A stretch of DNA of 64,000 nucleotides. It comes from JAICMB01 sp035295125. GTDB lineage: Bacteria; Acidobacteriota; Terriglobia; Bryobacterales; Bryobacteraceae. Location of the stretch: assembly GCA_035295125.1 (NCBI GenBank), contig DATGJP010000112.1, positions 1 through 64,000 of the forward strand. The letters run 5' to 3'. The position numbers and the translations under genes are program-made. The notes beneath the pieces were generated by a model. It saw nothing but the letters and a program-made list of their open reading frames with translations, had not been told where the DNA came from and did not search any database. The number at the start of each line of letters is the position of its first letter. Positions within the stretch are counted from its first letter, which is position 1. Positions 34,050 to 43,257 of this stretch are shown in pieces.

Positions 34050-35995
34050 CCGGCGGGACACACCGGCCGGACTTTGTTGAGCTCGTTTGCGGCGCCATAC
34101 CACTCGAATTCGTTGTTGTCGCTGAACAGGTAGAACGTCGCGCCGTCCGGCAGGAACACAATACTGATGCCGCCATATCCGCTCATGAACGGCACGTAGA
34201 AGCTGCACCCATATTGGGGAAACTCGGCGGCGGTCATGTTCTTGCCCCAAAACTCACTGTGATAGCGCATCGTGTTCCGAACGGCGACAAGACCATAGTC
34301 CGGCACCTGCAGAGTTCGCGAGCCACTCAGGATCTCCTGCAGCCGCCCCGGTTCCAGGACTCGCGTGCCCGCCACTACTCCCCGATCGTTATTGAGTAGC
34401 TTGCCGATCTTCGCCACGTCGTCGGCGATAAAGAACAACCCGTAGCTTCCAATGGGATGTCCCGTGGGGCTGTCATCGGTGCGAAGCGTGGTCAGCCCAC
34501 CCTGACTGATATGAAGGGGCACGAACACGTCGTCGCGAAGCTTGTTGAAGATATCTGCTGCTTCGCCCGCGCGGCTCCGAAGATACCCATTCATGGCCTG
34601 AGTCAGGATGAATGATGCATGGGTCTGATACACCCATACACTTCCGGGCGCCGATCGATGGGGGAACAGGCTGAACGCGTCCGCGATTTTCGGAGCGTAG
34701 TCTTCCGTCCGCTGGAAGAGGCTCTCCTGGGGACTGTACTCGTCGCCAAAGAAAAGCGATGTGAGGTAGTTGCCCGTCGACATGTCCGACGTATTGCCGA
34801 ATGTGACCTTCGACCAATCGCCGCCGTCGGCAAATTCCGGGACATAGTCCTTCACCAGATAACTGTAGACGTCGGACCCGTACAACTGGCCCAGGTGCAA
34901 GAGCGCCAGGCCTGAGAACGCCGACTTGGCCGTGGAGAATGACGGCAGACGCATGTTCTCGCAGAAGGCATAGTAGCCGTGGCGTGTCCGGCAGTTACTG
35001 ACGTAGTTCACGCCGTTTACATAAGCGCCATATACGGTGATGTCCTTGGGCGATTTGTAGGCGTTCGTAAAGGCGGTCCAATCGACCCCTGGGAGTTCGC
35101 TAATCGGTTTCACGGGCAGGCGATTTGCAAGCTCCTCAGCGTGCGCCTCTTTCAGTTTTGCGGCATCCGGAATTTCTGACGGCGTGTACTTGGCCGCCGC
35201 CTGCCCCCACATGTCGAACTTCAAATACAGACATGTTTCCTGCGTGATCTGGTAACGTACCCGCGAGATATTCGGCGTGGCCGAAGCGCTAAACAGAAAC
35301 GTCATCGAGCCGTTGTGAACACAGTTCTGGTTGCGTTCAACGAGGGCGAGCGGGAAGGACGCCCGCATGTAGCCCTTATCACCGTCCTCGCGCCACACCC
35401 GTCCCGGGCCGACGATATAGTTCCACGACGGATTTCCCGTGATCACCAGGCCCTGGCGCTCCGGTATGAGCTGGCTGCGGTTCTGGACAAACTGCAAGCT
35501 GAGATCGGGAAGGTGTTTCCACTGTGAATCGCCGAGCAGTGTGTAAGCGAAGTCGTCACGGACGGTTTTGAAGCCGCCTCCTTTCCCTGGCGTGAGATCA
35601 AGACGGCCCTCAAAGACCTGGGTGGGCATGGCGGCGTTTTGGGGGACTGCAAACGCGCTATCGTCGACGGGCCCCGAGGGTGAGGCCTTGGAAAACAGGT
35701 CGTTGTATGTGAGGATTGAGCGCGCCACCTTCCCATCGCCCTGCAAATTGTCGCCAGGTTGCGCTGCTACCATTTGCGAGGACGGTGAGGTGCAGGCTGC
35801 GAGTGCCAGGCAGAGGATCGTACAGAGTCTCAGCCGGACAGGAAAGGTGGAGCTGGTTTTCTCTAAGCCGAGTAGCTCGAGTGCCTGTGATGCAGGATGC
35901 CATCCTGCTGCCGGTTGCCGAACGGCGCTGGTTGGAGGTTGTTCGGAAGTACCAGCATGCGGGTTAACAACCCGCCGCAGGCTAACAGCCTGCAT
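34037..35995 (-). CDS. Lipoprotein serine hydrolase (beta-lactamase/PBP-like)
   Basis: The core runs from a signal with lipobox LALAAC (Cys codon 35792-35794) to 34037, about 585 residues after the Cys. The SxxK motif is STAK, followed by SAFSGLALLHLGQLYG. VYQTHASFILTQAMNGYL and HPIGSYGLFFIADDVAKIGKLL match the class C beta-lactamase/D-Ala-D-Ala peptidase fold. It should act on acyl-amides or esters at the envelope. The start is a problem: there is no ATG, GTG or TTG between the lipobox and the repeat element upstream, and the nearest Mets (35995, 36004) lie inside that element. It lies downstream of the second ADOP gene on the same strand. Confidence 0.75.
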   Translation of the reverse strand: MQAVSLRRVVNPHAGTSEQPPTSAVRQPAAGWHPASQALELLGLEKTSSTFPVRLRLCTILCLALAACTSPSSQMVAAQPGDNLQGDGKVARSILTYNDLFSKASPSGPVDDSAFAVPQNAAMPTQVFEGRLDLTPGKGGGFKTVRDDFAYTLLGDSQWKHLPDLSLQFVQNRSQLIPERQGLVITGNPSWNYIVGPGRVWREDGDKGYMRASFPLALVERNQNCVHNGSMTFLFSASATPNISRVRYQITQETCLYLKFDMWGQAAAKYTPSEIPDAAKLKEAHAEELANRLPVKPISELPGVDWTAFTNAYKSPKDITVYGAYVNGVNYVSNCRTRHGYYAFCENMRLPSFSTAKSAFSGLALLHLGQLYGSDVYSYLVKDYVPEFADGGDWSKVTFGNTSDMSTGNYLTSLFFGDEYSPQESLFQRTEDYAPKIADAFSLFPHRSAPGSVWVYQTHASFILTQAMNGYLRSRAGEAADIFNKLRDDVFVPLHISQGGLTTLRTDDSPTGHPIGSYGLFFIADDVAKIGKLLNNDRGVVAGTRVLEPGRLQEILSGSRTLQVPDYGLVAVRNTMRYHSEFWGKNMTAAEFPQYGCSFYVPFMSGYGGISIVFLPDGATFYLFSDNNEFEWYGAANELNKVRPVCPAGYAR

Positions 35996-36001
35996 TACAG
36001 G
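35884..36001. repeat. MITE-like element (family A), full copy
   Basis: This 118-bp copy is bounded by CCTGTGATGCAGG (35884-35896) and CCTGCATTACAGG (35989-36001), inverted repeats with one mismatch. It shares GCCGGTTGCC, CGGCGCTGGT and the GCGGGTTAACAACCCGC plus CGCAGGCTAACAGCCTGC hairpins with 21033-21141. It separates the ADOP gene from the serine hydrolase gene. Confidence 0.85.
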
Positions 36002-36032
36002 CATCGTCAAACGGCTAAAGGACCGCACGTTG

Positions 36033-38411
36033 CTACTCCCGGAGCGCCACATTAGGATCTACTCGGGCCGCCGTCTTTGCCGGTCCCGCGGCCGCGGCGA
36101 CAGCGATCGCGAACAGTAGGAGTGCGGCGCCGAAGAACGTAAGCGGGTCGGAAGGCGTCACACCATACAGCAAGGACGCAAGAAACCGCGTGAGAGCGAG
36201 GCCGGCCAGCACACCGCCACTAATCCCGATCACCGCAATCCTGCAAGCTTCGCCGCCAATCATGCTCATGACATCACGCGGACGGGCGCCGAGCGCCATA
36301 CGCACTCCAATCTCTCGCGATCGCAGCGCCGTCGTATACGACATCACGCCATAAATCCCGACCGCCGAAAGCACCAGGGCAAGCACGGCGAAGAGTCCCA
36401 GAAGCCACATACCCTGACGCGGACCTTCCGTCAGATAGCCGGTCAGTTCGTCCATGGAGTGCACCTGTGTCACCGGCAACTCGGGATTCTCGGCGTAGAT
36501 GGCGGCTTTAATCGCCGGCACGAGCCGCATAGGATCGCCCTCCGCCTTCACAACCAGGTCCGTAAGCCGAATCGCATTCTGCGTCTCCGGAATATAGACG
36601 TCCTGCGATTCACGGTCGGACACCGAAACGTGCCGCACGTCGCCCACAATTCCGACGATCTCGCGCAACAAGGCGTGGTCGCCGTCAATGTCCGAAAGAT
36701 TATAGGGAAGCGCTGGAAACTGGATGCGTTTCCCGATGGGGTTTTGGCCGGGGAAATAGTGCTCCGCGACGCGCCGGCTGACGATCGCGACCGGAAGGCT
36801 GCCCTCCCGATCCTGAGGACCGAATAACCGGCCACGAAGAACCGGTATGCCCAGGGTGCGAAAGTAGTCGCGATTCACGATGGACCAGTGGGCACTGCGT
36901 TCGTTTGGACGCTCGGCTTCGCCCTCCGGAACAGGTGCTCCCGAGATTCCCACGCCGCCCATGGGTACCGCCGTCGCTACCGCCGCTGAGCGCACGCCCG
37001 GGAGCGCTCGAATCCGTTCTTGAATGCGCTCGTAAAACGTGAGCCCTGCCTGACGCGACCCGTCGTGCGATTCGGGAAGAACGAGGAACATGAGAACGAC
37101 ACCGCGCGGCTCGTATCCCAGATCGACGGCCCGCATCAGGGCGAAGCTGCGAAGCAGGAGCCCGGCGCCCGCCAGAAGCACCAGGGCGAACGCAAACTCC
37201 GATGCCGCGACGAGAGAACGGACACGGATGCCGCGGAGACCGGCCACGCGCGCATCGCTTCGCGCCGGACGTGTCACGGCGAGCGACGGCAGAAGTCCAA
37301 AAAGAACCGTGCTCAGTGCGGCGAGCGCGGCAACGTACAACAGCACAACCGCATCCACCTGGATGGTTTCGACGCGAGGCATTTCCGGCGCGATGACCGG
37401 AAACAGGCGGACCGCCACGAATGCCAACCCGACACCCAGTGCGCAGCCCGTGGCCGCGATCAACGTGCTCTCAGCGAGCAACACGCGTACGATGTGGCGA
37501 CGGGTCGCCCCCAGCGACACGCGGATCGCGATTTCCGGCTGCCGCGCCGAGCAGCGCGCCAGGGAAAGATGCGCCACATTCGCGCTGGCAATCAGGAGAA
37601 CCAGGGTCACAGCCCCCAGCAGGATCAGCAGGAGCGAGCGCTTAGAGCCCACCATCGAATCGAGCAAATCCTGCAACTCCGCACGCCGCTGCGCAAAATC
37701 CGGCTGCGACCTGGTCAGGTTGGCGGCAAGAAGATTCAATTCCTGCTGGGCGGACTGAAGGGAAATCCCGCGCCGCAGGTGCGCGGTCACGATTATGCCC
37801 GTATCGCGATTCTGTTCGACGACGTAAGGAACATACAACTCCGCAGTTCTAGCGCCTAAGGGCGCGAACTGCATCGGCATCACGCCGACCACCTCGTAGG
37901 GCACCTTGTCGAGCAACACTTTCCTGCCAATCACCTTCGGATCTCCCGCGAAGTGCCGCAGCCAGAATCCGTAATCCAGCACCGCAACGTGGTTGTGCCC
38001 AGGCTGATCGTCGCCTTTCTCGAATGTTCGGCCCAGAAGCGGGGGAATTCCCCAAAGATCGAACCAGTTGGCGGTTGTACAGGGAGTGCCGGGTTGAATC
38101 GGCTCGCCCGCGCCGGTCATGGTGAAACTGCACATTTGCTGTCCGGCGATCTGATCGAACGACCGGCTGTGGCGGCGCCAATAGTCGAAAAGTGTCGGAT
38201 GGACAAACCAGTGTCCATCCTTCGTCACTTCGCTGATCTTGACCAGGCGTCCCGTGTCGCGCCCAGGCAGCGGTTCTAAAAGGATGCAGTTGATGGCGGA
38301 AAAGATCGCGCTGTTGACGCCGATGCCGAGAGCGAGCGTAAGGGCGGCGACGATGTAAAAGGCAGGAGCCTTACGAGTCGTCCGAACAGCAATACGCAGG
38401 TCGGCAATCAT
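36033..38411 (-). CDS. ADOP-type FtsX/MacB-like ABC permease
   Basis: About 792 residues from the Met at 38411 (MIADLRIAVRTTRKAPAF), the usual ADOP opening when the N-terminal prefix is absent; the frame is open to 38429. First helix FYIVAALTLALGIGVNSAIF, MacB-like periplasmic domain with LDYGFWLRHFAGDPKVIGRK, FtsX block from LLLILLGAVTLVLLIASANVAHL, second periplasmic domain, and a C-terminal block ending AAGPAKTAARVDPNVALRE. No PadR gene or ATPase is adjacent. The role is inferred as envelope transport or stress response, as for other orphan MacB-like permeases. Confidence 0.94.
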   Translation of the reverse strand: MIADLRIAVRTTRKAPAFYIVAALTLALGIGVNSAIFSAINCILLEPLPGRDTGRLVKISEVTKDGHWFVHPTLFDYWRRHSRSFDQIAGQQMCSFTMTGAGEPIQPGTPCTTANWFDLWGIPPLLGRTFEKGDDQPGHNHVAVLDYGFWLRHFAGDPKVIGRKVLLDKVPYEVVGVMPMQFAPLGARTAELYVPYVVEQNRDTGIIVTAHLRRGISLQSAQQELNLLAANLTRSQPDFAQRRAELQDLLDSMVGSKRSLLLILLGAVTLVLLIASANVAHLSLARCSARQPEIAIRVSLGATRRHIVRVLLAESTLIAATGCALGVGLAFVAVRLFPVIAPEMPRVETIQVDAVVLLYVAALAALSTVLFGLLPSLAVTRPARSDARVAGLRGIRVRSLVAASEFAFALVLLAGAGLLLRSFALMRAVDLGYEPRGVVLMFLVLPESHDGSRQAGLTFYERIQERIRALPGVRSAAVATAVPMGGVGISGAPVPEGEAERPNERSAHWSIVNRDYFRTLGIPVLRGRLFGPQDREGSLPVAIVSRRVAEHYFPGQNPIGKRIQFPALPYNLSDIDGDHALLREIVGIVGDVRHVSVSDRESQDVYIPETQNAIRLTDLVVKAEGDPMRLVPAIKAAIYAENPELPVTQVHSMDELTGYLTEGPRQGMWLLGLFAVLALVLSAVGIYGVMSYTTALRSREIGVRMALGARPRDVMSMIGGEACRIAVIGISGGVLAGLALTRFLASLLYGVTPSDPLTFFGAALLLFAIAVAAAAGPAKTAARVDPNVALRE

Positions 38412-38429
38412 GGCAGCCCGATGCGCCAT

Positions 38430-38773
38430 TGTAATACGCCACAGGCAACTTTTTGTCTCTTTGGGGGAACGACCAGTGAAGTATTAAAAGCTCAAGGGAC
38501 TGGTCGGGCGGGTTCGTGCAAGTTGGGTTATTTCAGAAGATCCAGGGAGATGGAGTAAACAACAGAGGGTTGATACTGGGGAACGACCTTTGTCCCTTGA
38601 GCTTTCCCTGTTTTCATGTCGCTTTCTTATGAGCAACCGTCGGACCAATTGCCGGGGCACTGATTCTAAACGGAAACCGTTCGCCGGGATCAGTTTTACT
38701 AGGCAAGTATTACCGAATGGCTTTGGTACCGTCCAAAATTTGGACACTGCTTCCCGATCTGGGAGTGTAAGTT
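38430..38773. other. Intergenic region, nothing recognised
   Basis: The stretch separates the ADOP start from the end of the TPR gene. Open frames in it are shadows running into the TPR gene. No copy of either repeat family and no clear terminator was found. Confidence 0.45.
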
Positions 38774-39889
38774 TCACTTCCGCGCGGAGAGTGGGCCAGG
38801 ATTCAAGGACTTTGCTACATCGTTGATGCGGGCGAGGTCGGAACTGGCAGCGCCAAACGCCTGGCTGACGACCTGACGCGCGTGCTCCAGCAGAGATTGA
38901 GCCGTCTTCGAATCGCCCTGTATGATCGCGACAGCCGCAACATCGGTTTCGAGGCGCGCTGCCACAACGTGGTCGGGCCCATAGATCCGCCTCGAGATCT
39001 CCAGCGCAGTTTCGAAATCCTGTTTGGCTGTCATGTATTTGTGATCCAGCAGGGCGCAAGCGCCCAACTCCGTCAGGACGGTCATCACTTTCGGATCGCC
39101 GGCGGATTCATAGATTTTGCGCGCTTTGCGAAGCAGCGGTTCCGCTCGCTCGGTTTGCCGCCGCACGCGATAGAGCGTCGCCAGACTGACGATCGCGTCG
39201 GCGTACGTGGGATGATTTTCCCCCAATTGGCGGCTGATTTCAACCGCACTGCGCAAGGCCTCCTCGGCTTGGTTGAATCGGTCCTCCTGTATGTAGAGCC
39301 GGCCGAGATCGCTGAGCGTCATGGCTCCCGCGAGTTGCTGGTCAGGAGGTTGCCTTCTCTCATCGTCAGCGAGAGCTTTCAACATCTGTTCACCGCTTGC
39401 GAAATCGCCCCGCATCAAGCGCGCCTCGGCCAGATGCCGCCTGGACTGAAAGGCGACGATCGGAACCGGACTCTGAGAGTTGAAATAGGCGATGGCTTTC
39501 TCGAGAACCGCTTCGGCTTCCGGCACGCGAGCTTCATCCAGATAAACCTCGCCGAGGCCGTTCCAGGACATTGCTGCCAGCATACTTCCCGTTGATCCGC
39601 ACGTTGCCTCGGTATAGTGCTTCTCGGCATTCGGCAGATCGCCCTCTTGGAAAGAGAGAGAGGCCATCGCGAAAGCAGCCACGCAACGGCGCTCATCCTT
39701 CGCGTCGAAAATGCTCCGGGCTTCGTAGCCCGCGAGAATATCGGGATGTGCTTCTCGTAGGAATCCTTTTTTGAGAGCTTGTACGCCGCGAGCGAATCTC
39801 GCTTCTGCGTCGGACGTTGTCTGCCCCGCCGCAAAATTCGCGGCCGCCACGCATAGGGACACACTTATCGCGACCTCTTTCAGACGCAT
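38774..39889 (-). CDS. Exported TPR-repeat protein
   Basis: The 371-residue protein has a signal peptide (1-22, ending AANFAAGQ). At least six tetratricopeptide-type helices pairs follow: SFQEGDLPNAEKHYTEAT, WNGLGEVYLDEARVPEAEAVLEKA, LSDLGRLYIQEDRFNQAEEAL, SLATLYRVRRQTERAEPLLRKA, LGACALLDHKYMTAKQDFETAL. TPR arrays bind partner proteins; here probably in the periplasm. No neighbour identifies the partner. Confidence 0.88.
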   Translation of the reverse strand: MRLKEVAISVSLCVAAANFAAGQTTSDAEARFARGVQALKKGFLREAHPDILAGYEARSIFDAKDERRCVAAFAMASLSFQEGDLPNAEKHYTEATCGSTGSMLAAMSWNGLGEVYLDEARVPEAEAVLEKAIAYFNSQSPVPIVAFQSRRHLAEARLMRGDFASGEQMLKALADDERRQPPDQQLAGAMTLSDLGRLYIQEDRFNQAEEALRSAVEISRQLGENHPTYADAIVSLATLYRVRRQTERAEPLLRKARKIYESAGDPKVMTVLTELGACALLDHKYMTAKQDFETALEISRRIYGPDHVVAARLETDVAAVAIIQGDSKTAQSLLEHARQVVSQAFGAASSDLARINDVAKSLNPGPLSARK

Positions 39890-39996
39890 GTTTCCTCCGC
39901 TACGACCGCTTCGACTCGCTCTGTCGATCCTCGCTCCTACAGACGAGCCCTTCAGGCTGTCTGTTGAGACGAAAAGAAGGAAATTGCGTTAGGCAG

Positions 39997-40356
39997 TTAT
40001 GAAATGAATCCTGACAGCATTGTTTTCCAGGCTTCCTCATCCTGTCCGACGCTGACACGGTTGGCCGCGCGGACGAGAGGCAGCCGGAGCAATTTCGGCT
40101 CACGTTCGATGCGATTCGTAAGCTCGGCGTCGGACACTTTGAGGTACTTCAGACCCGAGTCGAGCCAGGCGGTGCTCTCGGTGTCGAGGATGCCGGTCCA
40201 ACCGAAGCGGTCGACGAATCTTTTGATTTCGCCGGCTGCCATGGGCCTCTGCTTCAGGTCGACGAACTGAATCGGAATACGGCGTTCCTTGAAAAACCGC
40301 TCGGCGGCACGTGTCGCGCTGGAGTTCTTCACGCCAAAGATCTGCACGTTCGTCAT
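39997..40356 (-). CDS. ArsC/Spx-family protein without cysteine
   Basis: The 119-residue protein has the ArsC/Spx thioredoxin-like layout: VQIFGVKNSSATRAAERFFKE (the usual YxNxxCxxxRKA start), FVDLKQRPMAAGEIKRFVDRFG and KLLRLPLVRAANRVSVGQDEEAW (usual LIKRPLL). The catalytic or redox Cys is replaced in KNSSATR, and the whole protein lacks Cys. It is therefore unlikely to reduce arsenate; a non-enzymatic, Spx-like binding role is possible. It is divergent from the metallophosphoesterase gene, 37 bases away. Confidence 0.85.
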   Translation of the reverse strand: MTNVQIFGVKNSSATRAAERFFKERRIPIQFVDLKQRPMAAGEIKRFVDRFGWTGILDTESTAWLDSGLKYLKVSDAELTNRIEREPKLLRLPLVRAANRVSVGQDEEAWKTMLSGFIS

Positions 40357-40393
40357 CTACCTCGATTATGGCCCACGATATTCTGGCAATTAG

Positions 40394-41581
40394 ATGGTCT
40401 TGCTGATCGTTCTCGCACTGCTGGCCGCCAGCCAGATTTACTGGTCTCTTCGCGCGTATCGTTTCATTGCGCGGCGAGTGGCGGAGCACCGCAAGCGTCA
40501 CATTGTCTACGCGATTGTGTTTGCGGTGTACTATGCGACGCTGTTATACAACTTCGACCGGATCTTCCAATTTCCCCGATTCGGATCGCAGCCAAATCCC
40601 ACACATCTGGGTTTTGAAGACGCATACCTGGCAGTTGCGCAGTGGTGGATTCTCAGCTCCCTGGCGGCATTTCTTATCGCGCTTCCAATCGACATCCTGC
40701 GCGCTTTAGGCCGCGCCGCGCTGCGCCGGAAACCTACTGCGAGTGAGGGGCTCCAACGTCGTGATTTTCTAGCTTATGGTGCTAACGCAGTCGTTGGCTT
40801 CCCGTTCGTCGCGGGAGCCTATGGCGTGCTCTATGGACGCCTCAACCTCGAGATCACCCATCGGCAAATCCGCCTGGCCCGGCTGCCGAAGCAGTTCTCC
40901 GGTTTTCGCATCGCCCAGCTTTCCGACATACACATTTCGTCGTTCATGAGCGAGGAACAGATCCGCAAATACGCCGCGATCGCGAACGGCCTGCGTGCCG
41001 ATCTGCTGGTGCTCACAGGCGACTTTGTCACATGGGATCCTGGCGCGCGGTTTGCGGTCGTGAACGCGCTGACCGGTCTTCGCGCGCCATTTGGCGTCTA
41101 TGCATGCCTGGGGAATCACGAAGCCTGGGCTCACGTGAAGGAATTTATCACGCCCCTGCTGGAGCAAGCCGGAATCCGGGTGCTGCGCGACCGCCGTGTG
41201 CCGATCGTCAACGCGGGCGCGGAGTTAAACCTCATCGGCGTGGAACCGGATTACGGCTGGAGTTCACACCAGGTGCCGGAAGGCCTGACGCTGCCGGACC
41301 GTGTGAATATTCTCCTAAGCCATTACCCGACTTTGTTTGACCATGCGGCGGAACTGGGCATCGACTTGACGCTCTCGGGACACACCCATGGCGGACAGAT
41401 CAAATTGAACTACATCAGCCCGCGCATACCACCGGCTATTCTGCGCACGCCCTATGTCCAGGGCTGGTTCCAGAAGCCTGGCGGTCAACTTTATGTGAAC
41501 CGCGGGATCGGTACAATCGGCATTCCGATGCGAGTGGGCGTCTCACCGGAAATGACGGTTTTCGAGCTCGTTACTGGTTGA
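40394..41581 (+). CDS. Membrane-anchored metallophosphoesterase
   Basis: The 395-residue protein has an N-terminal membrane part (residues 1-120, with helices MVLLIVLALLAASQIYWSL, VYAIVFAVYYATLLY and WWILSSLAAFLIALPIDI in approximate form). The calcineurin-like phosphoesterase domain follows at about 160-390: LSDIHIS, LTGDFV, LGNHEAW, ILLSHYP and LSGHTHGGQ, which carry the two-metal ligands. It resembles YkuE/YaeI-type lipid A or nucleotide phosphohydrolases. The active site position relative to the membrane cannot be told. It overlaps the convergent hydrolase by 11 bases. Confidence 0.92.
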   Translation: MVLLIVLALLAASQIYWSLRAYRFIARRVAEHRKRHIVYAIVFAVYYATLLYNFDRIFQFPRFGSQPNPTHLGFEDAYLAVAQWWILSSLAAFLIALPIDILRALGRAALRRKPTASEGLQRRDFLAYGANAVVGFPFVAGAYGVLYGRLNLEITHRQIRLARLPKQFSGFRIAQLSDIHISSFMSEEQIRKYAAIANGLRADLLVLTGDFVTWDPGARFAVVNALTGLRAPFGVYACLGNHEAWAHVKEFITPLLEQAGIRVLRDRRVPIVNAGAELNLIGVEPDYGWSSHQVPEGLTLPDRVNILLSHYPTLFDHAAELGIDLTLSGHTHGGQIKLNYISPRIPPAILRTPYVQGWFQKPGGQLYVNRGIGTIGIPMRVGVSPEMTVFELVTG

Positions 41582-42533
41582 TGAACTCGCGAATGTAGCC
41601 GTTCACTTCCGCGGGCTTCTCGTGAATCACCCAATGCGAGCCTTCGGGGATGCGCTTGATGGTCAGCTTGGGGACGAACTGGTCAAGGCCCTCGAGATTG
41701 CCGGTTAACAGCGCGGTGTCCTTCTCGCCCCAGATCACGAGGGTCGGGACGTTCACCATCAATTTGGTCGGATCGGTGGCGAAGTTTCCGGATGATGCAT
41801 TCTCACCTTCCGGTGGGCCAACTTTGGCGGCGCGGTAGTAGTTGAGGCCACCCGTCAAAGCCCCGGGCTGCGACCATGCCTTGATGTAGGCGTTCTTGTC
41901 TTCCTCGGTGAAGGTGCCGTTCTTCAGGCCCGATCCCAATACGGCACCGACGAGAAAGGCGTAGTTGTTGGCGGACAGGGTTTCTTCCGCCTTATCGCTG
42001 CGGAACATCAGCATATACTGGCTGGCCTTCTGCTGCGCCGGGTTATCTTTCAATTCGCGCGCGAAGACACCCGGGTGTGGCGCGTTCACGATTACGAGCT
42101 TGTCGAGCGTTTCGGGGTGCGCGATGGCATAGGCCCACGCCACGGCCCCGCCCCAGTCGTGCGCGACGAGCGTGAATTTCTTGTGGCCGAGATGCTGAGC
42201 GAGTGCACGCACGTCCTCGATCAGGTACTTGACCTGGTACTGGTCCAGTTGCTCGGGCTTATCGGAGAGATTGTAGCCGCGCATGTCCGGCGCTACCGCC
42301 TGGTGATCCTTCCCAAACTCCTCGAGCTGGTTTTTCCACTCATACCAGAACTCCGGGAAACCGTGCAGAAAGATGATCAGCGGTCCTTTTCCGGCGGTCA
42401 CATAATGCAGCTTCACCCCGTTCACTTCGGCGTATTGATCCTTCAACTTGGGCACCTTGTTCGTTTCAGCCATCAGCGTTGACCCGATAACCGCGAGCAC
42501 AGCAATGCAACTCCATCCCGTTCGAAAGGCCAT
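41571..42533 (-). CDS. Epoxide-hydrolase-like alpha/beta hydrolase, exported
   Basis: The protein (320 residues from the Met at 42533) has a signal peptide (MAFRTGWSCIAVLAVIGSTLMAE). The hydrolase fold follows: oxyanion motif LHGFPEFWYEWK, DMRGYNLSDKP, nucleophile elbow VAHDWGGAVAW with Asp rather than Ser, acid Asp in IWGEKDTALL and catalytic His in EGSHWVIHEKP. An Asp nucleophile and HGFPE motif point to epoxide hydrolase or haloalkane dehalogenase chemistry. Export is unusual for these. The frame is open 12 codons further, but the signal peptide sets the start. Confidence 0.9.
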   Translation of the reverse strand: MAFRTGWSCIAVLAVIGSTLMAETNKVPKLKDQYAEVNGVKLHYVTAGKGPLIIFLHGFPEFWYEWKNQLEEFGKDHQAVAPDMRGYNLSDKPEQLDQYQVKYLIEDVRALAQHLGHKKFTLVAHDWGGAVAWAYAIAHPETLDKLVIVNAPHPGVFARELKDNPAQQKASQYMLMFRSDKAEETLSANNYAFLVGAVLGSGLKNGTFTEEDKNAYIKAWSQPGALTGGLNYYRAAKVGPPEGENASSGNFATDPTKLMVNVPTLVIWGEKDTALLTGNLEGLDQFVPKLTIKRIPEGSHWVIHEKPAEVNGYIREFINQ

Positions 42534-42569
42534 GTTGGTCAGGTTAAGCGGTATGCGTTCGGATGTCAA

Positions 42570-43000
42570 CGGAATGGAAGATTGTGTGGGAGGGTGGAGG
42601 GGCTTTACCCGAGTGTCGTTTACTTTTCGAGGGCAGACAGCTTCCGAGAAGACACGGCAACCTTCTATGGCCTGGTACTTCCCCGGACTGGGTTCAGCGC
42701 CCTATCCCACCGATGCCGATGCGCCCACCGTCAGGTTTTGTCGGGCTCAACAAAAAGAGCACCATTCCGCCAGGCGTAGAGATCAGGGGTCCCAGCATCT
42801 GCAGCGCTGCATTGTGCCAGGCCATGAAGATGACGATGCCTGACAACGCGACTGCCACGTGGATCGATAGCTCGAACACGATCCAGCCCGTCGCTTTCCT
42901 GTTCCAGCCGCGATGCGCGAATTCCCAGCGTAATTCTACTTTGTCTTGACGCGCGACAACATTTGACCCAACACATCGGAGCACGAGGCTGGGAACGGTT
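42570..43000. other. Intergenic stretch with a hydrophobic open frame
   Basis: A minus-strand frame continues from the relic at 43001-43210 through 42694 with one hydrophobic segment (HVAVALSGIVIFMAWHNAAL). It is reached only after a frameshift in the relic and has no start or motif of its own, so I do not call a gene. Confidence 0.4.
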
Positions 43001-43210
43001 TCATCTGACACGACTCGATACGGCCGCTGCGAAGTACCCCTTGGGTCCACAACCAGGTTGGACGGGTACGACACGAACACTTCAATTGCTTCGCCCGTTC
43101 CCACGGGCACGATGGCCGCGTTCGCCACCACCTTTCCGACGTTCGAATTCAGCGTCGAGATCAGCGGCTGCGGCTGGAGCGCCGGCCTCGTCGTAAGCAG
43201 ATCGAAAACC
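43001..43210 (-). pseudogene. Second relic of a DTR...NGYF repeat-domain protein
   Basis: The minus strand reads DLLTTRPALQPQPLISTLN, then VGKVVANAAIVPVGTGEAIEVFVS and NLVVD. This aligns with the C-terminal half of one domain of the protein at 16113-17366. Two bases then shift the frame, after which KGYFAA is read in place of INGYFAA, and a stop follows at 43001-43003. The N-terminal half of the domain and any signal peptide are gone. Confidence 0.75.
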
Positions 43211-43257
43211 GGAGCTTCACCCGATTTTAATCAGTTACACTCTTATAGATCCTTGCC

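Noticed and set aside
42694..43131. 145-codon frame combining a relic and a hydrophobic segment
   Set aside because: The relic part is frameshifted and the rest has no independent start or homology visible; a fusion gene is not supported.
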